Origin: Pseudolysinimonas_A sp049651805
Lineage (GTDB): Bacteria > Actinomycetota > Actinomycetes > Actinomycetales > Microbacteriaceae
DNA: 15,690 nucleotides
Assembly (NCBI RefSeq): GCF_049651805.1
Contig: NZ_JBASCU010000049.1
Span: 1-15,690 of the forward strand
Reading direction: 5' to 3'
In this document: one piece after another, positions 1 to 5,573 of the stretch
How the letters are laid out: the number at the start of each line of letters is the position of its first letter
Position numbering within the stretch: the stretch's first letter is position 1
Position numbers and translations under genes: made by a program
The notes under the pieces: model-generated
What the model was told of the DNA's origin: nothing
Seen by the model: only the letters and a program-made list of their open reading frames with translations
Database searches by the model: none

Positions 1-139
1 CGCACCCCGAAATAGGGTGAGACACGTCGGGGTCTTTCTCGAAGGAGGAGTAGGAACTTCCATCCTGGAAGACCCCGGCCCCTCACCCCGCAACGACCCG
101 CTCACCCCGCTTCATGATGAAGAGCCATGAAACTCGCTC
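1..139. other. Non-coding accessory DNA, possibly the terminus of another mobile element
   Basis: I see no convincing gene here. There are short inverted repeats: GGGGTCTT near position 30 pairs with AAGACCCC near 70, and the motif CTCACCCCG occurs twice (82-90 and 101-109). Read on the minus strand, the stretch starting at about 126 begins GGCTCTTCATCATGAAG. A GGCTCTTC-type terminus is typical of some ISL3-family elements, so this may be the edge of a second insertion sequence extending out of the window. That is a guess from memory, and no transposase is visible. Confidence 0.3.
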
Positions 140-238
140 TTAGTGGAGTCCCGTCTTCTTGGGCTTCCGAATTGAAAGTACCTCGGTCGTGCGGGCGGCC
201 GCGCAGCCATAGATATTGTGCGGCTGGCGCCAACTCGC
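140..238 (-). pseudogene. C-terminal fragment of the IS-interrupted DUF6615-like gene
   Basis: Reading the minus strand leftward from the CGC target duplication (236-238) gives an open frame of about 32 codons that ends in TAA at 140-142. It includes the stretch WRQPHNIYGCAAARTTEVL. Removing the IS30 element and one CGC joins it in frame to the fragment at 1326-1772. The uninterrupted frame across both sides is direct evidence that this was the original 3' end of one gene. The fragment has no start of its own and should be silent. A 6-bp inverted repeat (AAGAGC/GCTCTT, about 120-141) overlaps the stop codon and might be the old terminator. Confidence 0.7.
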
Positions 239-263
239 GGCGGTGTCAAGTCGTCTAGGCAAC
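239..263 (+). repeat. IS30 terminal inverted repeat (transposase 3' side)
   Basis: This 25-bp repeat is inverted relative to 1301-1325, with 19 identities and a perfect outer block of ten. It includes the TAG stop codon of the transposase (255-257). Immediately outside it is the CGC target duplication at 236-238. Confidence 0.85.
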
Positions 264-1286
264 GGCTTGGTCGGTGAGTAGGCGTTCGAAGACTTCTTTC
301 GGGGTGAGGAATCCGAGGGTCTGGCGGGGGCGGTTGTTGAGCTCGTCGGCGATCATGTCGAGGTAGGGCTGGCGGGAAGTGATCTCGATACCCTTCGGCA
401 GGTACTCGCGGATCAGCCCGTTGGTGTTCTCGTTGCTGGGTCGTTCCCATGGCGACCGGGGGTGGGCGAAGTAGACCGGCAGCGATGTCGCCAACGTGAG
501 TTGCGCATGCCTGGCCATCTCGGTGCCCTGGTCCCAGGTCAGCGAGCCACGCAGATGCGCCGGCAGATCGTTCACCCGATCGATGAGGACGTCCGCGACC
601 CCGTCGGCGTTCTTCCCTTCGGGCAGCCCCAGGATGATCACGTAGCGGGAGCGGCGTTCTACCAGGGTGGCCGCGGCGGACTTCCCGCCTGCGCCGATGA
701 TCAGGTCTCCCTCCCACGCTCCGGGAACCCGCCGATCCGACGCCTCCTGAGGCCGGTCGTCGATGGAGATCATGCCCACGATCCGTCCACCGGTGCGTTC
801 CCCGACCGGTCGGCGGCGTTTCCGGGTGGTCTGCTTGGAACGCAGCAGAATCCCCTCCCTCGCCAGCCACCCCTTCGGGTGCGCGTAGATCCACCGGTAG
901 ATCGCTTCATGAGAGACCGTGCGGCCATCCGCCTCGGGTGAGTGCTCCATCACGCCAACGCTGGCGTCATCGGCTTCCCGCCGCAACCGACCCGCGATCT
1001 GCCTGGGCGTCCTGGACCGCTTCAGATCAGCGCGGACACGAGCCTGAAGCACCGGATCGGCGTCGACCGCCCGCTCCTGCGGACGGGAGCGACGCCTCAG
1101 CGCCTTCGCGTCCGCGGCGACCGGCTGGTAGCCGCGGGTCTTCCACGAGTTCCGGGATCGCTCCCGCCAGACGACCGTGCGATCCCGACCGATCAACTCA
1201 CCAATCTCACGATCACCCAGCCCTTGCTTGATCCCGACCGCGATCTGAACCCGATCCTCAAACGACAACCTCCGCCGCTGCGCCAC
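255..1286 (-). CDS. IS30-family DDE transposase
   Basis: This 343-residue protein should cut and join the element's own ends. An N-terminal helix-turn-helix of the IS30 type lies at about residues 8-45 (FEDRVQIAVGIKQGLGDREI onwards). The C-terminal DDE catalytic core has the acidic residues at D194 (in WEGDLIIG), D252 (in WDQGTE) and E286 (in NENTNGLIREYLPKG), which are the IS30 signatures. I chose the GTG start because AAGGGGG lies six bases upstream. A TTG two codons earlier (1290-1292) directly abuts that ribosome binding site and is unlikely to be used. Length matches the family and no frameshift or stop is visible, so the enzyme is probably functional. Any promoter would have to lie in the right inverted repeat or in the interrupted host gene. 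Confidence 0.93.
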   Translation of the reverse strand: MAQRRRLSFEDRVQIAVGIKQGLGDREIGELIGRDRTVVWRERSRNSWKTRGYQPVAADAKALRRRSRPQERAVDADPVLQARVRADLKRSRTPRQIAGRLRREADDASVGVMEHSPEADGRTVSHEAIYRWIYAHPKGWLAREGILLRSKQTTRKRRRPVGERTGGRIVGMISIDDRPQEASDRRVPGAWEGDLIIGAGGKSAAATLVERRSRYVIILGLPEGKNADGVADVLIDRVNDLPAHLRGSLTWDQGTEMARHAQLTLATSLPVYFAHPRSPWERPSNENTNGLIREYLPKGIEITSRQPYLDMIADELNNRPRQTLGFLTPKEVFERLLTDQAVA

Positions 1287-1300
1287 CCGCAACCCCCTTC

Positions 1301-1325
1301 GTTGCTACGACGCTATGACACCGCC
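1301..1325 (-). repeat. IS30 terminal inverted repeat (transposase 5' side)
   Basis: This is the partner of 239-263, about 15 bp upstream of the transposase start. Read on the minus strand it supplies the foreign end (GGVIAS, then TAG at 1305-1307) of the truncated host protein. It is flanked by CGC at 1326-1328. Confidence 0.85.
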
Positions 1326-1772
1326 CGCTACGAGGGCCGGGACCTCCTCAATGTCGCCACCGTTGTAGAAGACGTGCATCGGAATACTTCCAACCGCCGT
1401 TGCGTGGGCGATAAGCCGCTCGTACTGATAGTCGCCCGTCTTCTCATCCCGCTCGTTGAGCTGACGGTAGTTCTTGGTCTTCGTACCGCTGAAGAGACGC
1501 TTGGCTTGGATGCTGTAGCCGAGGGCATGGCCGGTTCTCGTCTCGACCCACAGTTCGAGGTGGGCGCCGTTCGCCCTCTCCTCAAGCTGAGTGAACTGGT
1601 GGACCCGTAGCGAGTATCCCCGAACAGCGTTGGCAGCTCTCAGACGAAGGGCGCTGATCTCGGTGATCGTAGGCTCGCTGGTGTGATCGCCGAGTGCCCG
1701 GGAGAGCTCAAGCAGATCCCACGTCGTGACAGCGATCTCGTCCATCAAGACCACCAACCAGTCGAGCTTCAT
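1305..1772 (-). pseudogene. DUF6615-like protein (PD-(D/E)XK nuclease-like), truncated by IS30
   Basis: The frame from ATG 1772 (MKLDWLVVLMDEIAVTTWDL) resembles DUF6615 proteins. It has a short helical N-terminus, then an acidic/aromatic block (GAHLELWVE), then IQAKRL, then a segment ending in PMHVFYNGG. An acidic strand followed by QAK fits a PD-(D/E)XK restriction-like core; both the family and the fold are inferred from motif memory. Host sequence ends at 1326. The last residues, GGVIAS, come from the IS inverted repeat, so about 31 native C-terminal residues (140-235) are lost. The frame opens upstream to 1922, but that extension is arginine/histidine-rich and would overlap the divergent gene at 1847, so the start at 1772 is preferred. 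The ribosome binding site is weak. The protein is probably inactive. Confidence 0.65.
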
Positions 1773-1846
1773 CCGGCCATGATGGCATCCGACACGACGC
1801 CCGGAGCAGCCTTCGTGGTGTCGTGCGTCTCTGAAAGACTTCCAGC

Positions 1847-2542
1847 GTGGCCTTTCTGAAGCAGCTCCGAGCGACGCACACGGAAAACGCCAGGTCTGCT
1901 GATGTTGAACTCTGGAGTCCACGCGGACATGGGGTAGATCCAGCGTACGAAGGTCAACGCCAGCACATGCGAGATGAGGCGAAGGCGGAGCTGGAGCAAT
2001 ACGGCGAAGCGGTCGACGTCGTCGCGTACGGACTGCCCCTTGTTCGCGAGAAGTGGCACGACCGCCGGGACAACCCTGAGCGCAAGCACGAGTGGCGAAT
2101 TGAGCAGAAGGATTGGTTGGAGACGAGCACGCTGCCGCTCCGCCTCCCGATCGAAGACTCGGGTCTCGATGAAAGCAGGCATGCGGTATGGGTATTCGAG
2201 GGCAAGGTGTTTCTCGCCGAAGACCCTGACCTGACGCCCGAGGACGTGCGTGCGCTGCTGAATCAAGATCGCAACAGGAGGAGGCTCGCGCTAGAGAAGG
2301 CCCACGCGCTGCAAGCGATGTCCCAACAGCTTGACAAGCCTCGCCAGCGGGAGCGAGTGCCGCAGGAGGTCAGAGTCGAGGTGTGGCAGCGTGATGGCGG
2401 CAGATGCGTCGAGTGCGCAAGCCAGGCGAACCTGGAATTCGATCACATCATCCCGTTCGCGATGGGTGGATCAAACACCGCCCGCAATCTCCAATTGCTC
2501 TGTGGGGATTGCAACCGACGCAAGGGCATGACCCTCGGCTAG
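1847..2542 (+). CDS. HNH endonuclease domain protein
   Basis: This 231-residue protein has a C-terminal HNH nuclease module. A zinc-ribbon pair C187-x2-C190 precedes the catalytic D199-H200 (EFDHIIPFAMGGS), then N214 and a second pair C219-x2-C222 (CGDCNRRKG). HNH domains use a metal ion to cut DNA and occur in restriction systems, mobile elements and some repair proteins. The first 170 residues are charged and match no family I recognise; they may bind DNA or a partner. The GTG start has only a weak ribosome binding site. An in-frame ATG at 1967 is an alternative that would remove 40 residues. The gene is divergent from the DUF6615-like gene across 74 bp, so the two may share control. Its base composition is visibly less GC-rich than the core genes to the right, which fits acquired cargo beside a tRNA. 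Confidence 0.8.
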   Translation: MAFLKQLRATHTENARSADVELWSPRGHGVDPAYEGQRQHMRDEAKAELEQYGEAVDVVAYGLPLVREKWHDRRDNPERKHEWRIEQKDWLETSTLPLRLPIEDSGLDESRHAVWVFEGKVFLAEDPDLTPEDVRALLNQDRNRRRLALEKAHALQAMSQQLDKPRQRERVPQEVRVEVWQRDGGRCVECASQANLEFDHIIPFAMGGSNTARNLQLLCGDCNRRKGMTLG

Positions 2543-2597
2543 GTCGACGAGCGGCTACGCCGCCGCCTTTAGATCTTCCGGTCGCTATTCCGATCGG

Positions 2598-2669
2598 TGC
2601 CCCTGGAGGGACTCGAACCCCCAACCCTTTCCTTAGGACGGAACTGCTCTTCCATTGAGCTACAGAGGC
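2598..2669 (-). tRNA. tRNA-Arg (anticodon CCT)
   Basis: The minus strand folds as a complete cloverleaf. The acceptor stem GCCTCTG/CAGGGGC has one T-G wobble. The D arm is GCTC-AATGGAA-GAGC. The anticodon loop GTCCTAA gives anticodon CCT, for the rare AGG codon. The variable loop has five bases and the T arm is GGGGG-TTCGAGT-CCCTC. The discriminator base is A (2598), and the next encoded bases are CCG rather than CCA, so CCA is completed after transcription. The outermost anticodon-stem pair is G-A. The 3' end faces the accessory region on the left, the usual orientation for a tRNA used as an integration site. Confidence 0.93.
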
Positions 2670-2977
2670 TGACCGCCCGATTCTACGGCGACACCTCCCC
2701 GGTGAGACCCGTCGCAGCTCACCGGCGCGATGATCCACCGCCTCGCGGCCAGCTTCTTTGCCGTGAACTTCGCTGCGTCGATCGTCATCGACGCCCGTCA
2801 CGGCGACGGTCCGGATCGGTCGCGACACGACGCGAGGGGCGCAGCCGGGACACGAGGCGAGTCGCTCGCTCGCCGCGGATAGCTGTCCTTCTCGTCGTCG
2901 TCACTCAGGGATGGGCGTTCGGCATCCTGCCGGTTCAATTCTGATCGGAATCGAACTCACCGATTCGAACACACCGC
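2670..2977. other. Intergenic region without a convincing gene
   Basis: This stretch of about 300 bp lies between the tRNA 5' end and the stop codon of the CHAP gene. Short frames exist on both strands, for example about 51 codons from ATG 2728 on the plus strand and 42 codons from ATG 2788 on the minus strand running into the tRNA. None has a ribosome binding site or a recognisable sequence. A weak 6-bp hairpin (GAATCG/CGATTC, 2948-2966) follows the CHAP stop codon but lacks a T-run. The tRNA promoter should lie just right of 2669, but I cannot identify it with confidence. Confidence 0.4.
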
Positions 2978-3913
2978 TCAGGCGGGCGGGGCGTAGAGGT
3001 AGTAGAAGGCACTTGCCGGGGCGATGCGCTGACCGTAGCCCTTGTCGACCGCGTAGTTGTACTCCTCGATGACGACGCTCCCGTCGGAAAGGATGCCCGA
3101 CACGTAGCCGACGTGGTTGCCGCCCGGCACCCATGCGACAGCACCGACGACAGGGGTGGGGCCGGTGGGCCAGCCTTTGCTTTCCCACTCGCGCTTCCAC
3201 GCGTACGCGCTGCCTTGCGCGAGGTTCGACCAGACCCACCGGAACGGTGCCGACGTCGAGCCGGCGTCGCGGTTGAGGCGCCAGGCGACGAAGTCGACGC
3301 ACTCACGGTAGTAGTAGTTGAGCGGGGAGAGGCCGCCACCTTGCGGCCGGCTGAGCTGGTCGGGCCAGGGGTAGTCGTCGCCGAGTTCGCGGGCGCCGGA
3401 GTTCATGTACGCGGCGAGGTTCTGTTGGCGGATGGCGTCGGCGTACATCCTGCGCAGGTCGGCGGCGTTCGTCACGCCGTAGGAGTCGCGGATGTTCGCG
3501 GACAGGTCGGTGGTCGCGGCCGTCACCTCGACGGTCTGAGAGTCAGCGGGTTCCGCGAACTCGGCGAGATCGTTCTGATCGGCGAAAGCTGGCAGGGTCA
3601 GCGACGCGAAGAGCCCGAAGACGAGCGCCATCACGCCCGCGCTTTGGAGTTTTCGCCGCCACGCGTTCGCCGACGGCTTCGCGAGGTCACGACGCACGCC
3701 ATCCCGAACGCGGGGGGCCGTGGCCTTCTTCGCGAGGCGGGTGCGGGCCACGGACGAGGCGGCGACCTCGGTCGATCGGTAGCCGCCGGCCTGTCGCATC
3801 TCGCGACGTGAGGAGAATCCGGGGACGGTCGATGACAGGGCGAGCATGGACGGGGAATCCGCATCCTGCTCACCGAGGAGTCCCGAAGAATCAGGGAACT
3901 CGCTATCCGTCAC
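2978..3913 (-). CDS. Exported CHAP-domain peptidoglycan amidase/endopeptidase
   Basis: This 311-residue protein is likely a cell-wall hydrolase that cuts peptide bonds in peptidoglycan. Residues 1-90 are a polar, basic N-terminal tail (includes SRREMRQAGGYRS). A hydrophobic segment at about 93-111 ends in AFA before DQ, a plausible signal-peptidase site, although the long tail makes a retained membrane anchor possible. The CHAP domain covers about 190-311. It has C205 (ECVDFVAWRLNRD) as nucleophile, H267 (GNHVGYV) as base and an acidic/Asn pair at E284/N286 (EEYNY). The GTG start is supported by CCGGAGG eight bases upstream and a promoter at 3944-3972. It lies 74 bp downstream of the HNH gene on the same strand. 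The substrate bond is not predictable from sequence alone. Confidence 0.88.
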   Translation of the reverse strand: MTDSEFPDSSGLLGEQDADSPSMLALSSTVPGFSSRREMRQAGGYRSTEVAASSVARTRLAKKATAPRVRDGVRRDLAKPSANAWRRKLQSAGVMALVFGLFASLTLPAFADQNDLAEFAEPADSQTVEVTAATTDLSANIRDSYGVTNAADLRRMYADAIRQQNLAAYMNSGARELGDDYPWPDQLSRPQGGGLSPLNYYYRECVDFVAWRLNRDAGSTSAPFRWVWSNLAQGSAYAWKREWESKGWPTGPTPVVGAVAWVPGGNHVGYVSGILSDGSVVIEEYNYAVDKGYGQRIAPASAFYYLYAPPA

Positions 3914-3943
3914 GTTGTTGGCCTCCGGGTCAGCGACCTTTCG

Positions 3944-3972
3944 ACCTTACGCGACCAACCCTGGGAAGTCAC
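3944..3972 (-). promoter_or_regulatory. Putative promoter of the CHAP gene
   Basis: On the minus strand GTGACT (3967-3972) is followed after exactly 17 bases by TAAGGT (3944-3949). This is close to TTGACA-N17-TANNNT. Transcription would begin near 3937 and give a leader of about 24 nt that carries the GGAGG site. There is no room for a large riboswitch of the kind found upstream of some actinobacterial cell-wall hydrolase genes. Confidence 0.5.
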
Positions 3973-3987
3973 GGTGAGATAACGACG

Positions 3988-4485
3988 TCACGCGGCGGGG
4001 GCGAGGAATTCCTCCCACTGCGGCTGCGCGCGCTCGACGCCCCGCACGAGCCAAGCCGTGCCGTGCGGCGCCCGCGGGATGGTGCGCAGCGACCAGCCCA
4101 TCTCTTGCGGCGTGCGATCGCCCTTCGTGTTGTTGCAGCGCAGACAGCACGCGACGAGGTTCTCCCAGCTGTCGGCTCCGCCGCGGGAACGGGGGATGAC
4201 GTGGTCGATCGTCGAGGCGCCGGCGGCGCAGTAGGCGCAGCGCTGCCCGTCGCGACGTAGCACTCCGCGGCGCGACACCGGCACGTTGCGCCCCGACGGC
4301 ACTTTCACGTAGCGGCGCAGGATGATGACCGACGGGCGATCCCACTCCCCCGAGATGCCGATCACCGGGTGATCTTCGTCGCTGGCGACGATGGCGGCTT
4401 TGCCGCCGAGCACGAGCACGAGCGCTCGCTTGAACGACACGACAGCGAGCGGCTCAAAGCCGGCGTTGAGTACCAGGGTGCGCAA
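3988..4485 (-). CDS. Conserved actinobacterial HNH endonuclease
   Basis: This protein of about 165 residues starts MRTLVLNAGFEPLAVVSFKR, a strongly conserved opening in an actinobacterial HNH family. The HNH module has C83-x2-C86 (RCAYC), D94-H95 (TIDHVIPRSRGG), N109 and C114-x2-C117 (CLRCNNTKGD). I chose the TTG start at 4485 because AGGAG lies eight bases upstream and the family signature begins exactly there. An ATG ten codons upstream (4515) has no ribosome binding site. The chromosomal role of this family is not established. Conservation next to housekeeping genes argues for a repair or processing job, not phage defence, but that is inference. It differs in sequence and in composition from the HNH gene at 1847. 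A terminator and a leader stem-loop lie upstream. Confidence 0.85.
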   Translation of the reverse strand: MRTLVLNAGFEPLAVVSFKRALVLVLGGKAAIVASDEDHPVIGISGEWDRPSVIILRRYVKVPSGRNVPVSRRGVLRRDGQRCAYCAAGASTIDHVIPRSRGGADSWENLVACCLRCNNTKGDRTPQEMGWSLRTIPRAPHGTAWLVRGVERAQPQWEEFLAPAA

Positions 4486-4507
4486 GACGGTGTCTCCTCT
4501 CGAAGGC

Positions 4508-4526
4508 GCCTGCACGGCTTGCAGGC
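4508..4526 (-). promoter_or_regulatory. Leader stem-loop upstream of the HNH gene
   Basis: This is a perfect 7-bp inverted repeat, GCCTGCA/TGCAGGC, with a 5-base loop, located 22 bp upstream of the TTG start and ahead of the AGGAG site. It has no T-run, so it is not an intrinsic terminator. It may be an operator or an mRNA stabiliser. Confidence 0.4.
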
Positions 4527-4562
4527 ATTCGACTCCCCGAACGAACGAAGATCTCAGAGGAA

Positions 4563-4593
4563 CAAAAAGGCGCCGTCGCGAACGACAGCGCCT
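4563..4593 (-). terminator. Intrinsic terminator with UUCG tetraloop
   Basis: On the minus strand the stem AGGCGC-T-GTCG pairs with CGAC-G-GCGCCT over 11 pairs including one T-G wobble. It closes a TTCG loop and is followed by a run of T. It begins directly after the TAG stop of the 33-codon ORF at 4594-4695 and separates that ORF from the HNH gene. Confidence 0.88.
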
Positions 4594-4695
4594 CTATACG
4601 ACCGGAACGTGACAGTGCACGACCGGCCGGATGCTGCGCCGTATACGGAACAGCGCGCGCGCATCCTTGGTGGGGATGCTGCCCATGTTGCGCAT
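4594..4695 (-). CDS. Small 33-residue ORF of unknown function or leader peptide
   Basis: The ORF begins ATG CGC AAC ATG (MRNMGSIPTKDARALFRIRR) and ends in VHCHVPVV followed by TAG. The Shine-Dalgarno match TAGGAGAG lies just upstream at near-ideal spacing, the strongest in this neighbourhood. An 8-bp dyad (4709-4728) lies in front and a strong terminator begins at the stop codon. The product is basic, with an arginine-rich middle and a His-Cys-His motif near the end. I do not recognise a family. It could be a genuine small protein, a leader peptide controlling the HNH gene, or the coding part of a small regulatory RNA. An in-frame second ATG (4686) would give a 30-residue product. Confidence 0.55.
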   Translation of the reverse strand: MRNMGSIPTKDARALFRIRRSIRPVVHCHVPVV

Positions 4696-4708
4696 ACGTC
4701 TCTCCTAG

Positions 4709-4728
4709 ACCCTCGAATGATCGAGGGT
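4709..4728 (-). promoter_or_regulatory. Perfect 8-bp dyad at the 5' end of the small-ORF transcript
   Basis: ACCCTCGA-ATGA-TCGAGGGT is a perfect inverted repeat 13 bp upstream of the small ORF, just before its ribosome binding site. A minus-strand TACCCT (4732-4737) fits a -10 box and would place the transcript start at the dyad. The dyad could therefore be a 5' stabilising hairpin or a repressor operator. Confidence 0.5.
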
Positions 4729-4824
4729 TCCAGGGTAGCCGCAGAAAACCCTCGCGTCGGTTACGGCACGGTGAAGATTCCTTCGTTGTGTCGACCGCTC
4801 ACCCGTCGAGCCGGACGGAACGGA

Positions 4825-5517
4825 TCAGGTGGCGACGTAGACGTGGACGGCGACCTCGGGCGGCAGCTCGAGCCCGTCACCGAAACCGTCGACCTGCACG
4901 AGCACATACCCGCCGGCCGACGAGATCATGGCCTCCGCCCCGGGCACGACGCCTGCGGAACGCAGCTGCTCGAGCAGTTCGGGTTCGAATTGCACGGGTT
5001 CGCCCAGGCGACGGATCTGCGCCGACACGGGCGACTCCTCGCCCCGCACCCGCTCGACGATGTTCACGACACCCTCGAGGAACGGCCGGGATGCCTGCCC
5101 GCCGATCTCTTCGAGCGCGGGGATCGGATTGCCGTAGGGCGACTCAGTCGGGTTGCCGAGCACCTCGAGCAGGCGACGCTCCACCTGCTCGCTCATGACG
5201 TGTTCCCACCGGCACGCCTCGTCGTGAACGAGACTCCAGTCGAGGCCGATCACGTCGTGCAGCAGGCGCTCGGCGAGTCGGTGTTTGCGCATGACATGCA
5301 GGGCGCGGCTGCGGCCCTCGGGGGTGAACTCGAGATGCCGGTCGCCTTCGACGCGCACCAAACCGTCGCGTTCCATCCGCCCGATCGTCTGCGACACCGT
5401 GGGGCCGGAGTGCCCGAGACGCTCGGAAATGCGCGCACGCAGCGGCACGATTCCCTCTTCTTCGAGGTCGTAGATGGTGCGGAGATACATCTCCGTCGTG
5501 TCGACGAGATCGGTCAT
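4825..5517 (-). CDS. ideR: DtxR/IdeR-family iron-dependent transcriptional repressor
   Basis: This 230-residue protein is the same length as mycobacterial IdeR and nearly collinear with it (LVDTTEMYLRTIYDLEEEG). The family binds Fe(II) and then represses iron-uptake genes and activates iron storage. A winged helix lies at about 1-73, with recognition helix SGPTVSQTIGRMERDG. The dimerisation domain (about 74-140) carries a full set of metal ligands. The primary site has M10, C102, E105 and H106; the ancillary site has H79, E83 and H98. The SH3-like third domain (about 150-230) is present, unlike in short manganese-type regulators. The ATG start has GGGAGG nine bases upstream. It is divergent from serC across 56 bp. 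A minus-strand TAGGCT (5542-5547) may be its -10 box. I found no convincing iron box in front of it. Confidence 0.93.
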   Translation of the reverse strand: MTDLVDTTEMYLRTIYDLEEEGIVPLRARISERLGHSGPTVSQTIGRMERDGLVRVEGDRHLEFTPEGRSRALHVMRKHRLAERLLHDVIGLDWSLVHDEACRWEHVMSEQVERRLLEVLGNPTESPYGNPIPALEEIGGQASRPFLEGVVNIVERVRGEESPVSAQIRRLGEPVQFEPELLEQLRSAGVVPGAEAMISSAGGYVLVQVDGFGDGLELPPEVAVHVYVAT

Positions 5518-5561
5518 CGGTGGCGGCCTCCCAGGGTGATCAGCCTAGTTCGGGCCGCCGA

Positions 5562-5567
5562 TAGAAT
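5562..5567 (+). promoter_or_regulatory. -10 box TAGAAT for a probable leaderless serC transcript
   Basis: TAGAAT ends six bases before the serC ATG, placing the transcription start at the start codon. No ribosome binding site precedes serC, which fits leaderless translation. No clear -35 box is visible. Confidence 0.55.
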
Positions 5568-5573
5568 CCGACC

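Larger units (their letters stand above)
239..1325 (-). mobile_element. IS30-family insertion sequence, complete (1087 bp)
   Basis: The element is defined by terminal inverted repeats at 239-263 and 1301-1325 that match at 19 of 25 positions. The outer ten bases (GGCGGTGTCA) are identical. It is flanked on both sides by CGC (236-238 and 1326-1328), a 3-bp target duplication as usual for the family. It contains one transposase gene filling almost the whole element, and the transposase stop codon lies inside the left repeat. The full frame, recognisable repeats and intact duplication suggest a recent and probably active insertion. Confidence 0.9.

Noticed and set aside
1773..1922. Upstream extension of the DUF6615-like frame to a start at 1922
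   Set aside because: The added 50 residues look non-coding and would overlap the start of the divergent HNH gene.
2660..2883. Small ORFs in the tRNA-CHAP intergenic region (ATG 2728 plus strand; ATG 2788 minus strand)
   Set aside because: No ribosome binding site and no recognisable sequence, and the minus-strand frame ends inside the tRNA gene.
2948..2966. Terminator for the CHAP gene
   Set aside because: The stem is only 6 bp and no T-run follows, so the support is too weak.
5518..5573. Iron box (IdeR-binding site) in the ideR-serC intergenic region
   Set aside because: The best alignment, around AACTAGGCTGATCACC on the minus strand, matches the 19-bp consensus at only about 8 positions, mostly the -10-like core.
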